From: Thiohalobacter sp.
Lineage (GTDB): Bacteria; Pseudomonadota; Gammaproteobacteria; Thiohalobacterales; Thiohalobacteraceae
Assembly (NCBI GenBank): GCA_027030825.1
Contig: JALVEM010000358.1
Coordinates: forward strand, 1 to 8,722
DNA length: 8,722 nt
Reading direction: 5' to 3'
Positions 1 to 8,722 of the stretch are shown piece by piece. Below the pieces are notes generated by a model. The model was not told where the DNA came from and did no database searches. It saw nothing but the letters and a program-made list of their open reading frames with translations. Each line of letters starts with the position of its first letter. Within the stretch, counting starts at the first letter, position 1. Position numbers and translations under genes: made by a program.

Positions 1-9
1 CGCTTTCAT
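1..9 (-). CDS. rpmC: 50S ribosomal protein L29, first three codons only
   Basis: Only ATG AAA GCG (Met-Lys-Ala) lies inside the window; the rest of the gene runs off the left edge. The ATG overlaps the TGA stop of rplP in an ATGA junction, which is typical of translational coupling. L29 commonly begins Met-Lys-Ala, and rpmC follows rplP in S10 operons, so the call rests on gene order plus three codons. L29 sits on the large subunit next to L23 near the tunnel exit. A fairly distant AGGA, about ten bases upstream and inside the end of rplP, is the only Shine-Dalgarno-like sequence. Confidence 0.75.
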
Positions 10-422
10 CCCATCACCGTCCTGCTGACAAACTGGGTCTGCACCGGAAGCTTGGCGGCGGCACGGCGAAAGGCCTCCCGCGCCACGTCCTCTGACACAC
101 CCTCGATTTCGTAGAGCACCTTGCCGGGCTGGATCTTCGCCACCCAGTACTCGACGTTGCCCTTGCCCTTGCCCATGCGCACCTCGATCGGCTTCTTGGT
201 GACGGGCACGTCGGGAAAGATGCGGATCCAGAGTTTGCCGCCACGCTTGACATGACGCGTGATGGCGCGACGGGCGGCCTCGATCTGGCGCGCCGTGATC
301 TGCCCGCGGCTCGTGGCCTTGAGCGCATACTCGCCGAAACTGACCCGGTTGCCGCGGAAGGCGAGCCCCCGATTCCGGCCCTTCTGCTGCTTGCGGAACT
401 TGGTTCGCTTGGGCTGCAACAT
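6..422 (-). CDS. rplP: 50S ribosomal protein L16
   Basis: L16 is a large-subunit protein that binds 23S rRNA near the A-site tRNA and is needed for late 50S assembly and peptidyl transfer. The 138-residue product begins MLQPKRTKFRK, as in E. coli L16 (136 residues), and carries the conserved VRMGKGKGNVEYW segment at residues 81-93. Arg82 corresponds to E. coli Arg81, the residue hydroxylated by the RoxA/YcfD oxygenase; whether it is modified here is unknown. One residue is inserted near position 23 (GLAFRGNRVSFG against GLAQGTDVSFG in E. coli), and a Gly is added at the C-terminus. The start is ATG with GGAG seven bases upstream. The gene lies 12 bp after rpsC and overlaps rpmC by 4 nt. Confidence 0.98.
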   Translation of the reverse strand: MLQPKRTKFRKQQKGRNRGLAFRGNRVSFGEYALKATSRGQITARQIEAARRAITRHVKRGGKLWIRIFPDVPVTKKPIEVRMGKGKGNVEYWVAKIQPGKVLYEIEGVSEDVAREAFRRAAAKLPVQTQFVSRTVMG

Positions 423-434
423 GACGCTTCTCCG

Positions 435-1118
435 TTATCCTGCCGCGCTCTTGCGCGCCGCCTTCTTCTCCGGCGCGGTTTCCTTCTCGTCGCCGATCAC
501 CTCGCCGCGGAAGATCCAGACCTTGACGCCGATCACGCCATACGTGGTCCTGGCTTCGGCAAAACCGTAGTCGATGTCGGCCCGCAGGGTGTGCAGGGGA
601 ACCCGCCCCTCGCGATACCATTCGGTGCGGGCGATCTCGGCGCCGTTCAGGCGGCCGGCCACGTTGATGCGGATGCCCTGGGCGCCGACGCGCATGGTGT
701 TGGCCACGGCGCGCTTCATGGCGCGGCGGAACATGATGCGGCGCTCCAGCTGCTGTGCCACGCCTTCGGCGACGAGCTGGGCATCGAGTTCCGGCTTGCG
801 GATCTCCTCGATGTTGATGTGCACCGGCATGCCGAAGCGCTGGCTCAGCTCCGCGCGCAGCCGTTCGATCTCCTCGCCCTTCTTGCCGATGACGACGCCG
901 GGCCGCGCCGTGTGAATGGTGATCAGCGCGTTCTTGGCCGGGCGCTCGATCTGGATGCGGCTGACCGAGGCATGCGCCAGCTTCTTCTTGAGATAGTCGC
1001 GCACCTCGATGTCGCTGATCAGGTTGTCGGCATAGTGCCTGGAATCGGCGTACCACTTCGCCGTCCAGTCCTTGATGATGCCCAGGCGCATCCCGATCGG
1101 ATGTACTTTCTGACCCAT
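435..1118 (-). CDS. rpsC: 30S ribosomal protein S3
   Basis: S3 lies at the mRNA entry channel of the small subunit and takes part in mRNA unwinding. The 227-residue product (E. coli 233) begins MGQKVHPIGMRLG. It has an N-terminal KH type-2 domain with the GKKG loop at residues 78-81, then the C-terminal S3 domain with the GAQGIRINVAGRLNGAEIAR segment at about 145-164. Arg131, Arg132 and Lys135, the positively charged residues tied to ribosomal helicase activity in E. coli, are present at the same numbers. The lysine- and alanine-rich tail from about residue 210 is variable across bacteria. Translation starts at an ATG whose GGGAG ribosome-binding site lies inside the last codons of rplV, only 4 bp from the rplV stop. 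The gene ends in TAA. Confidence 0.98.
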   Translation of the reverse strand: MGQKVHPIGMRLGIIKDWTAKWYADSRHYADNLISDIEVRDYLKKKLAHASVSRIQIERPAKNALITIHTARPGVVIGKKGEEIERLRAELSQRFGMPVHINIEEIRKPELDAQLVAEGVAQQLERRIMFRRAMKRAVANTMRVGAQGIRINVAGRLNGAEIARTEWYREGRVPLHTLRADIDYGFAEARTTYGVIGVKVWIFRGEVIGDEKETAPEKKAARKSAAG

Positions 1119-1122
1119 GACT

Positions 1123-1452
1123 TCAGTCTCCCACGGTCACGGTGATGTGACTCGTACGCTTGAGGATTCGATTGGCGCGGCCCTTGGCCCGGGGCCGCCA
1201 GCGCTTGTAGACCGGCCCCTCGTCGACGTAGATGGCGGCGACCTTCAGCTCGTCGATGTCCGCCCCCTCGTTGTGCTCGGCGTTGGCGATGGCGGACTCC
1301 AGCACCTTGCGCACGATGCGTGCGCCCTTCTTCGGGCTGAACATCAGCAGCTGCAGGGCGTTCTCGACCGGCATGCCGCGCACCTGGTCGGCGACCAGCC
1401 GGCATTTCTGGGGAGAGATGCGAACATTGCGCAACCTGGCACTGACCTGCAT
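1123..1452 (-). CDS. rplV: 50S ribosomal protein L22
   Basis: L22 binds several domains of 23S rRNA and sends a long beta-hairpin into the nascent-peptide tunnel, forming the constriction together with L4. The product has 109 residues, close to the 110 of E. coli. The conserved core VLESAIANAEHNEGADIDELK spans residues 50-70, and the tunnel hairpin VDEGPVYKRWRPRAKGRANRILKRTSH spans about 76-102. At the hairpin tip it reads VYKR where E. coli has SMKR; deletion of MKR there gives macrolide resistance in E. coli, so the tip is somewhat divergent but full length. The ATG is preceded by AAGGGG, which overlaps the TAA stop of rpsS. The spacing to rpsS is 12 bp. Confidence 0.98.
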   Translation of the reverse strand: MQVSARLRNVRISPQKCRLVADQVRGMPVENALQLLMFSPKKGARIVRKVLESAIANAEHNEGADIDELKVAAIYVDEGPVYKRWRPRAKGRANRILKRTSHITVTVGD

Positions 1453-1464
1453 GGCGATATCCCC

Positions 1465-1737
1465 TTATCTCGATTTCTTGTCGGCCGCGTGACCCTTGAA
1501 GGTGCGGGTGATCGCGAACTCACCGAGCTTGTGGCCGATCATGTTCTCGTTGATCAGGACCGGCACGTGCTGGCGTCCATTGTGCACGGCGATGGTCAGA
1601 CCCACCATCTCGGGCACGATCATGGAACGCCGAGACCAGGTCTTGATCGGCTTGCGGTTGTTGGTCTCCACGGCGTGACGCACCTTTTTCATCAGGTGCT
1701 CGTCGACGAAGGGACCCTTGCGTACTGAGCGTGGCAC
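1465..1737 (-). CDS. rpsS: 30S ribosomal protein S19
   Basis: S19 is a small-subunit head protein that pairs with S13 and touches the A-site tRNA and the B1 bridge to the 50S. The 90-residue product (E. coli 92) starts MPRSVRKGPFVDEHL. It carries the near-invariant segments KTWSRRS (32-38), GLTIAVHNGRQHVPV (46-60) and GHKLGEF (68-74), and ends GHAADKKSR. The start codon is GTG (1735-1737), not ATG. It is chosen because MPRS is the family N-terminus and because AGGA stands eight bases upstream. The gene follows rplB after 15 bp and is clearly co-transcribed with it. Confidence 0.97.
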   Translation of the reverse strand: MPRSVRKGPFVDEHLMKKVRHAVETNNRKPIKTWSRRSMIVPEMVGLTIAVHNGRQHVPVLINENMIGHKLGEFAITRTFKGHAADKKSR

Positions 1738-1752
1738 GTTGTCAATCCTCTC

Positions 1753-2580
1753 TTACTTGCTGTTGCGACGACGCACGATCATCTTGTCCGTCCGCTTGTT
1801 CTTGCGGGTCTTGTAGCCCTTGGTCGGCACGCCCCAGGGCGTCACCGGATGCCGGCCGCCCGAAGTGCGGCCCTCGCCGCCGCCATGCGGGTGGTCGACC
1901 GGGTTCATGGCCACGCCCCGCACGGTCGGCCGGATGCCGCGCCAGCGCTTGGCGCCGGCCTTGCCCAGGGAACGCAGATTGTGTTCGGCATTGCCCACCT
2001 CGCCGATGGTGGCCCGGCAGTCGGCATGGACCTTGCGCATCTCGCCGGAACGCAGGCGCAGGGTGGCGTAGTCGCCCTCGCGGGCCACCAGCTGGGCGCT
2101 GGTGCCGGCGCTGCGGGCGAGCTGCCCGCCCTTGCCGGGCCTGAGCTCGATGTTGTGCACCAGTGTGCCCACCGGAATGTTGCGCAGGCTCATGGCGCTG
2201 CCCGGCTTGATGGGTGCGTCCGAGCCGGACTGCACGGTCATGCCGACCTCCAGCCCCTTGGGCGCCAGGATGTAGCGGCGCTCGCCATCGGCATAGCAGA
2301 TCAGGGCGATGTGGGCGCTGCGATTCGGGTCGTATTCGATACGCTCGACGCGCGCCGGCACCCCGTCCTTGCGACGCTTGAAGTCGATGATCCGGTAGCG
2401 CTGCTTGTGACCGCCACCGCGATGGCGGGTGGTGATGCGCCCGTGATGGTTGCGCCCGCCGGTCTTGGTCTTCTTCTCGACCAGCGGCTCGTAGGGCCGT
2501 CCCTTGTACAGGCCCTCGGTGACGGGCCGCACCACGAAGCGGCGCCCGGGCGATGTCGGTTTTGCCTTGACCAGTGCCAT
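1753..2580 (-). CDS. rplB: 50S ribosomal protein L2
   Basis: L2 is one of the most conserved large-subunit proteins. It binds 23S rRNA near the peptidyl-transferase centre, supports subunit joining through bridge B7b and is needed for peptide-bond formation. The 275-residue product (E. coli 273) has the OB-fold N-terminal half with GGRNHHGRITTRHRGGGHK at 41-59 and the SH3-like C-terminal half with LRSGEMRKVHADCRATIGEVGNAEH at 176-200. The signature AMNPVDHPHGGGEGR is at 224-238. His230 corresponds to the functionally important E. coli His229 (numbered without Met). The ATG has AAGGA seven bases upstream. The 36-bp gap to rplW contains a GCGGCCGC palindrome but no clear hairpin. Confidence 0.99.
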   Translation of the reverse strand: MALVKAKPTSPGRRFVVRPVTEGLYKGRPYEPLVEKKTKTGGRNHHGRITTRHRGGGHKQRYRIIDFKRRKDGVPARVERIEYDPNRSAHIALICYADGERRYILAPKGLEVGMTVQSGSDAPIKPGSAMSLRNIPVGTLVHNIELRPGKGGQLARSAGTSAQLVAREGDYATLRLRSGEMRKVHADCRATIGEVGNAEHNLRSLGKAGAKRWRGIRPTVRGVAMNPVDHPHGGGEGRTSGGRHPVTPWGVPTKGYKTRKNKRTDKMIVRRRNSK

Positions 2581-2616
2581 GTCCGTATCCTTGCCTCTCG
2601 TTCTGCGGCCGCGCCC

Positions 2617-2919
2617 TTATTCGGCGGTGCCCGTGAAATCGATGTCCTGGCCCTCGGCCAGCGTGACATAGGCCTTCTTCCAGTTCGAACGCCGTCCCAC
2701 CGTCTGCCCGAACCGCTTGACCTTGCCCTTCACGTTGGCCACCTGCACGCCGGTGACGTCGACGTTGAACAGCATCTCCACCGCGGCCTTGATCTCGGGC
2801 TTGGTGGCATCGGGCAGCACCTTGAACGCGAACTGGCGGTTCCGGTCGGCGATGCGCGCGCTCTTCTCCGAGACGATCGGCGAGAGCAGCACCTTGAGCA
2901 GGCGTTCCTGTGAACTCAT
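2617..2919 (-). CDS. rplW: 50S ribosomal protein L23
   Basis: L23 binds domain III of 23S rRNA at the tunnel exit and is the docking site for trigger factor and SRP. The 100-residue product matches the family length. Glu18 (in SPIVSEKSAR) corresponds to the E. coli Glu18 that contacts trigger factor. The basic loop VKGKVKRFGQTVGRRSNWKKAYVTL at about 63-87 reaches into the tunnel. The start ATG overlaps the rplD stop codon as ATGA, and its ribosome-binding site (GAGGAG) is formed by the two Glu codons near the end of rplD. The two genes are therefore almost certainly translationally coupled. Confidence 0.98.
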   Translation of the reverse strand: MSSQERLLKVLLSPIVSEKSARIADRNRQFAFKVLPDATKPEIKAAVEMLFNVDVTGVQVANVKGKVKRFGQTVGRRSNWKKAYVTLAEGQDIDFTGTAE

Positions 2920-3518
2920 CCCAGTTTCTCCTCGATCTGGCGGAGTGCACCCACGGTCATGACGACCTTTTCATACCCGATCAGACTGACGGGATCGATG
3001 CTGACGGCATCGGCGACCCCGACGTGATAGAGGTTGCGCGCCGCGAGATACAGGTTCTCGTCCAGCGCCTCGGTCACGATGAGCACGTCTTCCACGCCCA
3101 TCTCGCCGAGCTTCGCGAGCAGCGCCCTGGTCTTCGGCTGCTCGACCGTGAAGGACTCCACGACGATCAGGCGTTCCTGCCGCAGCAGTTCGGACAGGAT
3201 GGAGGCCAGGGCGCCGCGGTACATCTTGCGGTTGACCTTCTGGCTGTAGTCGCGCGGCCGGGCGGCGAAGACCTTGCCGCCGCCCCGCCAGAGCGGGCTG
3301 CGGATTGTACCAGCTCTTGCGCGTCCTGTCCCCTTCTGCCGCCAGGGCTTGGCGCCACCGCCCCGAACCGCCGAGCGATTCTTCTGCGCCTTGGTCCCGG
3401 CGCGGGCACCGGCCATGTAGGCCGTGACCACCTGGTGGACCAGCGGTTCGTTGAATTCGCGGCCGAAGGCCTTGTCGGAGACCGTGACCGTCGAGCCACC
3501 CTGAACCTGAATTTCCAT
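2916..3518 (-). CDS. rplD: 50S ribosomal protein L4
   Basis: L4 binds domain I of 23S rRNA and extends a loop to the tunnel constriction opposite L22. In E. coli it also represses its own S10 operon by acting on the leader RNA. The 200-residue product (E. coli 201) has the tunnel loop PWRQKGTGRARAGTIRSPLWRGGG at 58-81, the FAARPRDYSQKVNRKMYRGAL core at 84-104, and the C-terminal globular part with VEDVLIVTEALDENLYLAARNL (142-163) and DPVSLIGYEKVVMT (175-188). The ATG has AAGGAG five bases upstream. It lies 27 bp after rplC and overlaps rplW by 4 nt. Whether autorepression is kept is unclear, because no E. coli-like leader fits upstream of rpsJ. Confidence 0.98.
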   Translation of the reverse strand: MEIQVQGGSTVTVSDKAFGREFNEPLVHQVVTAYMAGARAGTKAQKNRSAVRGGGAKPWRQKGTGRARAGTIRSPLWRGGGKVFAARPRDYSQKVNRKMYRGALASILSELLRQERLIVVESFTVEQPKTRALLAKLGEMGVEDVLIVTEALDENLYLAARNLYHVGVADAVSIDPVSLIGYEKVVMTVGALRQIEEKLG

Positions 3519-3545
3519 GCCGACTCCTTCGAGAGAACCGAGATG

Positions 3546-4190
3546 CTAAGCGCGCGCCTTGACCGCGGGACGCACGATGACGTCGCCGCCCTTCGACCCC
3601 GGAACGGCACCCTTGACCAGAAGGATGTTCCGCTCGGGATCGACGCGCACCACTTCGAGATTCTGTACCGTGCGGCGGACACTGCCCATGTGCCCGGCCA
3701 TGCGCTTGCCCTTGAACACCCGCCCCGGCGTCTGGTTCTGGCCGATCGAGCCGGGCGCGCGGTGCGAGAGCGAATTGCCGTGAGTGGCGTCCTGGGTGCT
3801 GAAATGGTGCCGCTTCACGCCACCCTGGAAGCCCTTGCCGATGGTGGTGCCGGTGACGTCGACCTTCTGGCCGACCTCGAAGATGTCCACGCGAATCTCC
3901 GCACCGGGAGCGATGTCCTCGCCCTCGCCATCGGCCAGGCGGAACTCCCAGAGTCCGCGACCGGCCTCCACGCCGTGCTTGGCGAAATGCCCGGCCAGGG
4001 GTTTGGTGACCCGACTGGCCCGACGCTTTCCGGTGGTCACCTGCAGCGCGCGATAGCCGTCCACGTCGACCGTCTTGACCTGGGTCACCCGGTTGGGCTC
4101 GACCTCGATCACGGTCACCGGCACCGAGACGCCGTCCTCGGTGAACACCCGCGTCATACCAATCTTTCGACCAATCACACCGATCGTCAT
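3546..4190 (-). CDS. rplC: 50S ribosomal protein L3
   Basis: L3 is an early assembly protein of the large subunit; its long arm reaches towards the peptidyl-transferase centre. The 214-residue product (E. coli 209) begins MTIGVIGRKIGMTRVFTEDG. The arm carries HGNSLSHRAPGSIGQNQTPGRVFKGKRMAGHMG at residues 137-169. Gln153, the second Gln of GQNQ, corresponds to E. coli Gln150, which PrmB methylates. A few extra residues lie in the 84-100 region and at the N-terminus. The ATG follows a GAGGAAGGA ribosome-binding site; the gene ends in TAG. Upstream, the 58-bp gap after rpsJ holds a strong hairpin, annotated separately. The first dozen codons use GGT and ATT more than the rest of the gene. Confidence 0.98.
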   Translation of the reverse strand: MTIGVIGRKIGMTRVFTEDGVSVPVTVIEVEPNRVTQVKTVDVDGYRALQVTTGKRRASRVTKPLAGHFAKHGVEAGRGLWEFRLADGEGEDIAPGAEIRVDIFEVGQKVDVTGTTIGKGFQGGVKRHHFSTQDATHGNSLSHRAPGSIGQNQTPGRVFKGKRMAGHMGSVRRTVQNLEVVRVDPERNILLVKGAVPGSKGGDVIVRPAVKARA

Positions 4191-4206
4191 CGTTCCTTCC
4201 TCGCGC

Positions 4207-4241
4207 CGGTCCCGATGTCCGCCCTGCGGCCGCCGGGACCG
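4207..4241 (-). promoter_or_regulatory. Strong RNA hairpin between rpsJ and rplC
   Basis: In the minus-strand transcript the perfect inverted repeat CGGTCCCG (4241-4234) and CGGGACCG (4214-4207) makes an 8-bp stem. Inside its 19-nt loop a second stem, CCGC with GCGG around a 3-nt AGG loop, can form (4219-4229). The element sits between the rpsJ stop and the rplC ribosome-binding site. No run of U follows it, so it is not an intrinsic terminator. Plausible roles are a protein-binding translational operator, an RNase processing site or mRNA stabilisation. The structure is seen in the sequence; the role is inference. Confidence 0.55.
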
Positions 4242-4248
4242 ACCTGTC

Positions 4249-4566
4249 TCAGTTGAGCTTGATCTGGACGTCCACGCCAGCGGCGAGATCGAGCTTCATC
4301 AGGGCATCCACCGTCTTGTCGGTGGGATCGACGATGTCCATCAGACGCTTGTGCGTGCGGATCTCGTACTGGTCGCGCGCGTCCTTGTTGACGTGCGGCG
4401 AGATCAGCACCGTATAGCGCTCCTTCTTCGTCGGCAGCGGAATCGGTCCGCGCACCTGGGCACCCGTGCGCTTGGCCGTCTCCACGATCTCGCGCGCGGA
4501 CTGATCGATCAGCCGATGATCGTATGCCTTCAGCCGGATCCGGATTCTCTGGTTCGTCATTGCCAT
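4249..4566 (-). CDS. rpsJ: 30S ribosomal protein S10 (NusE)
   Basis: S10 is a small-subunit head protein. As NusE it also joins NusB and NusG in transcription antitermination. The product contains the highly conserved KRTGAQVRGPIPLPTKKER (32-50), ISPHVNKDARDQYEIRTH (55-72) and LDLAAGVDVQIKLN at the C-terminus. Two in-frame starts are possible: ATG at 4566 (105 residues, MAMTNQ) or ATG at 4560 (103 residues, MTNQ). The shorter form matches the 103-residue E. coli protein. Each has a GGA about eight bases upstream, so the ribosome-binding site does not decide between them. It is the first gene of the S10 block and lies only 72 bp after tuf. It ends in TGA. Confidence 0.97.
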   Translation of the reverse strand: MAMTNQRIRIRLKAYDHRLIDQSAREIVETAKRTGAQVRGPIPLPTKKERYTVLISPHVNKDARDQYEIRTHKRLMDIVDPTDKTVDALMKLDLAAGVDVQIKLN

Positions 4567-4638
4567 TTTCCGCTTCCCAAACGGCGAGCGACGCTTCCGC
4601 GAGAGATCCCGCGGCAGCGCCGCCCGCGCTGATGAATG
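4567..4638 (-). promoter_or_regulatory. tuf-rpsJ junction with two alternative hairpins
   Basis: This 72-bp gap joins the str and S10 operons. In the minus-strand RNA, GCGGC (4623-4619) can pair with GCCGC (4615-4611) around a 3-nt loop. Alternatively, CCGCG (4614-4610) can pair with CGCGG (4601-4597) around an 8-nt loop. Both use 4611-4614, so they exclude each other. Neither is followed by a U-run, so there is no terminator here. I see no convincing -35/-10 pair. The gap is shorter than the E. coli S10 leader of roughly 170 nt. Any regulatory role is inference. Confidence 0.3.
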
Positions 4639-5832
<1,194 letters not shown>

Positions 5833-5890
5833 GATCGCTTACCTCGTTGCTGTCTCTGGTTTGCACTGATGTTCGAATTTCCGGGCCACC

Positions 5891-7987
<2,097 letters not shown>

Positions 7988-8026
7988 GTCTGATTCCCTG
8001 TCTGTGTCTGTGCCGTGTCCGGTCGT

Positions 8027-8497
8027 TTACCAGCGATAGTGCGCGAAGGCCTTGTTGGCCTCGGCCATGCGATGCGTGTCCTCGCGCTTCTTGACGGCGG
8101 CGCCGCGATTCTCCGCGGCGTCCAGGATCTCGCCGGCCAGCCGCTGCGCCATGGTCTTCTCGCCACGGCGACGGGCCGCCTCGATCATCCAGCGCATGGC
8201 CAGGGTCTGGCGTCGGGCCGGACGCACTTCGACGGGCACCTGGTAGTTGGCGCCACCCACGCGGCGCGACTTGACCTCGACCACCGGACTGACGTTCTCC
8301 AGCGCCTGCTCGAGCACCTCGACGGGATCGCCGCCCCGGCGCTGCTCGATGGTGTCGAGCGCCCCGTAGACGATCCGCTCGGCCACCGACTTCTTGCCGT
8401 CACGCATGACCATGTTGATGAACTTGGTGAGCCGCTCGCTCCCGAACTTGGGATCGGGGAGCACCTCGCGCTTAACAGCCGCCTTTCTTCTGGACAT
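8027..8497 (-). CDS. rpsG: 30S ribosomal protein S7
   Basis: S7 starts assembly of the small-subunit head by binding the 3' domain of 16S rRNA, and it contacts E-site tRNA. In E. coli it also represses its own operon by binding the rpsL-rpsG spacer. The 156-residue product starts MSRRKAAVKREVLPDPKFGS. It has the conserved FINMVMRDGKKSVAERIVYGAL helix region (26-47), the beta-hairpin RRVGGANYQVPVEVRPARR (about 78-96), and a C-terminus with EANKAFAHYRW, the common short type. The ATG has AGGAA upstream, in a context nearly the same as that of fusA. The gap to rpsL is only 36 bp. Confidence 0.99.
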   Translation of the reverse strand: MSRRKAAVKREVLPDPKFGSERLTKFINMVMRDGKKSVAERIVYGALDTIEQRRGGDPVEVLEQALENVSPVVEVKSRRVGGANYQVPVEVRPARRQTLAMRWMIEAARRRGEKTMAQRLAGEILDAAENRGAAVKKREDTHRMAEANKAFAHYRW

Positions 8498-8533
8498 GTC
8501 TGGTTCCTGTTTCCCGCTTCAGTCTGCCTGCAC

Positions 8534-8722
8534 TCAGGACTTGGGCCGCTTGGTGCCGTACTTGGAACGGCCCTGGCGCCGCCCTTCGACACCGGAGGCG
8601 TCCAGGGTGCCGCGCACCACGTGATAGCGCACGCCGGGCAGGTCCTTCACGCGACCGCCGCGAATCAGCACCACCGAGTGCTCCTGCAGGTTGTGCCCCT
8701 CGCCACCGATGTAACTGGTCAC
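8534..8722 (-). CDS. rpsL: 30S ribosomal protein S12, C-terminal half (5' end beyond window)
   Basis: S12 lies at the decoding centre of the small subunit and shapes translational accuracy and streptomycin response. The 62 codons here match the second half of S12 (residues about 63-124 in E. coli). They include VTSYIGGEGHNLQEHSV, then RGGRVKDLPGVRYH, and end SKYGTKRPKS. The KDLPG motif is intact: its Asp is the residue that RimO methylthiolates in E. coli (Asp89 with Met counted), and its Lys and Pro are sites of streptomycin-related mutations, here in the wild-type state. The GTG at the window edge (8720-8722) is an internal Val codon, not a start. The gene ends in TGA and leads into rpsG after 36 bp. 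Confidence 0.98.
   Translation of the reverse strand: MTSYIGGEGHNLQEHSVVLIRGGRVKDLPGVRYHVVRGTLDASGVEGRRQGRSKYGTKRPKS

Noticed and set aside
252..1145. 297-codon open frame on the plus strand opposite rplP and rpsC
   Set aside because: It is in codon register with both genes and has no independent support.
2600..2612. GCGGCCGC palindrome in the rplW-rplB gap
   Set aside because: A self-complementary 8-mer with no loop cannot fold as a useful hairpin, and such words are common in GC-rich DNA.
1742..2950. 402-codon open frame on the minus strand in another frame across rplW and rplB
   Set aside because: Out-of-frame reading of two certain genes; the product is low-complexity and rich in Arg, Gly and Ala.
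2910..4256. 448-codon open frame on the plus strand opposite rplD and rplC
   Set aside because: It is in codon register with both genes; a shadow of two certain ribosomal protein genes.
8003..8016. Tandem ACAGAC repeat in the rpsG-fusA gap
   Set aside because: Only two short copies; too little to separate from chance, and no structure forms.
8534..8722. GTG at the right edge as a start of a short 62-residue protein
   Set aside because: The peptide is the second half of S12, and the GTG is an internal Val codon before TSYIGGEGH. The gene is cut by the window.

Overview
The window is a single, densely packed block of translation genes, all transcribed from the minus strand. Transcription runs from the right edge (8722) to the left edge (1). 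In that order the genes are rpsL (3' part only), rpsG, fusA, tuf, rpsJ, rplC, rplD, rplW, rplB, rpsS, rplV, rpsC, rplP, and the first three codons of rpmC. This is the str operon (rpsL-rpsG-fusA-tuf) joined head to tail to the S10 operon (rpsJ to rpmC). Every product is recognised from its full sequence and has a near-standard length.

The organism is most likely a high-GC member of Pseudomonadota, probably Gammaproteobacteria. The proteins align well with my memory of the Escherichia coli homologues (for example S10, L2, L16 and EF-Tu). The genus cannot be fixed from the sequence alone. Unlike E. coli, where the str and S10 operons are separated by other genes, here only 72 bp lie between tuf and rpsJ.

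Spacing is tight throughout. Two junctions are 4-nt ATGA overlaps (rplD/rplW and rplP/rpmC), and the largest gap is the 72 bp between tuf and rpsJ. No stretch lacks a gene for more than 100 bp, and I see no tRNA, rRNA, CRISPR, insertion sequence or intrinsic terminator. Three genes start with GTG (tuf, fusA, rpsS). The products work together: S12, S7, S10, S19 and S3 build the small subunit; L3, L4, L23, L2, L22, L16 and L29 build the large subunit; EF-Tu delivers aminoacyl-tRNA and EF-G drives translocation.

This is core genome, and I see no undescribed system. The points worth a second look are: a sharp codon-usage mosaic in tuf, with the break near its 3' end; a perfect 8-bp inverted repeat that forms a hairpin between rpsJ and rplC; smaller hairpins at the tuf-rpsJ gap and at the fusA stop codon; and gaps too short for the E. 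coli-type S10 leader and possibly for the E. coli-type S7 operator, which suggests that feedback control is arranged differently.
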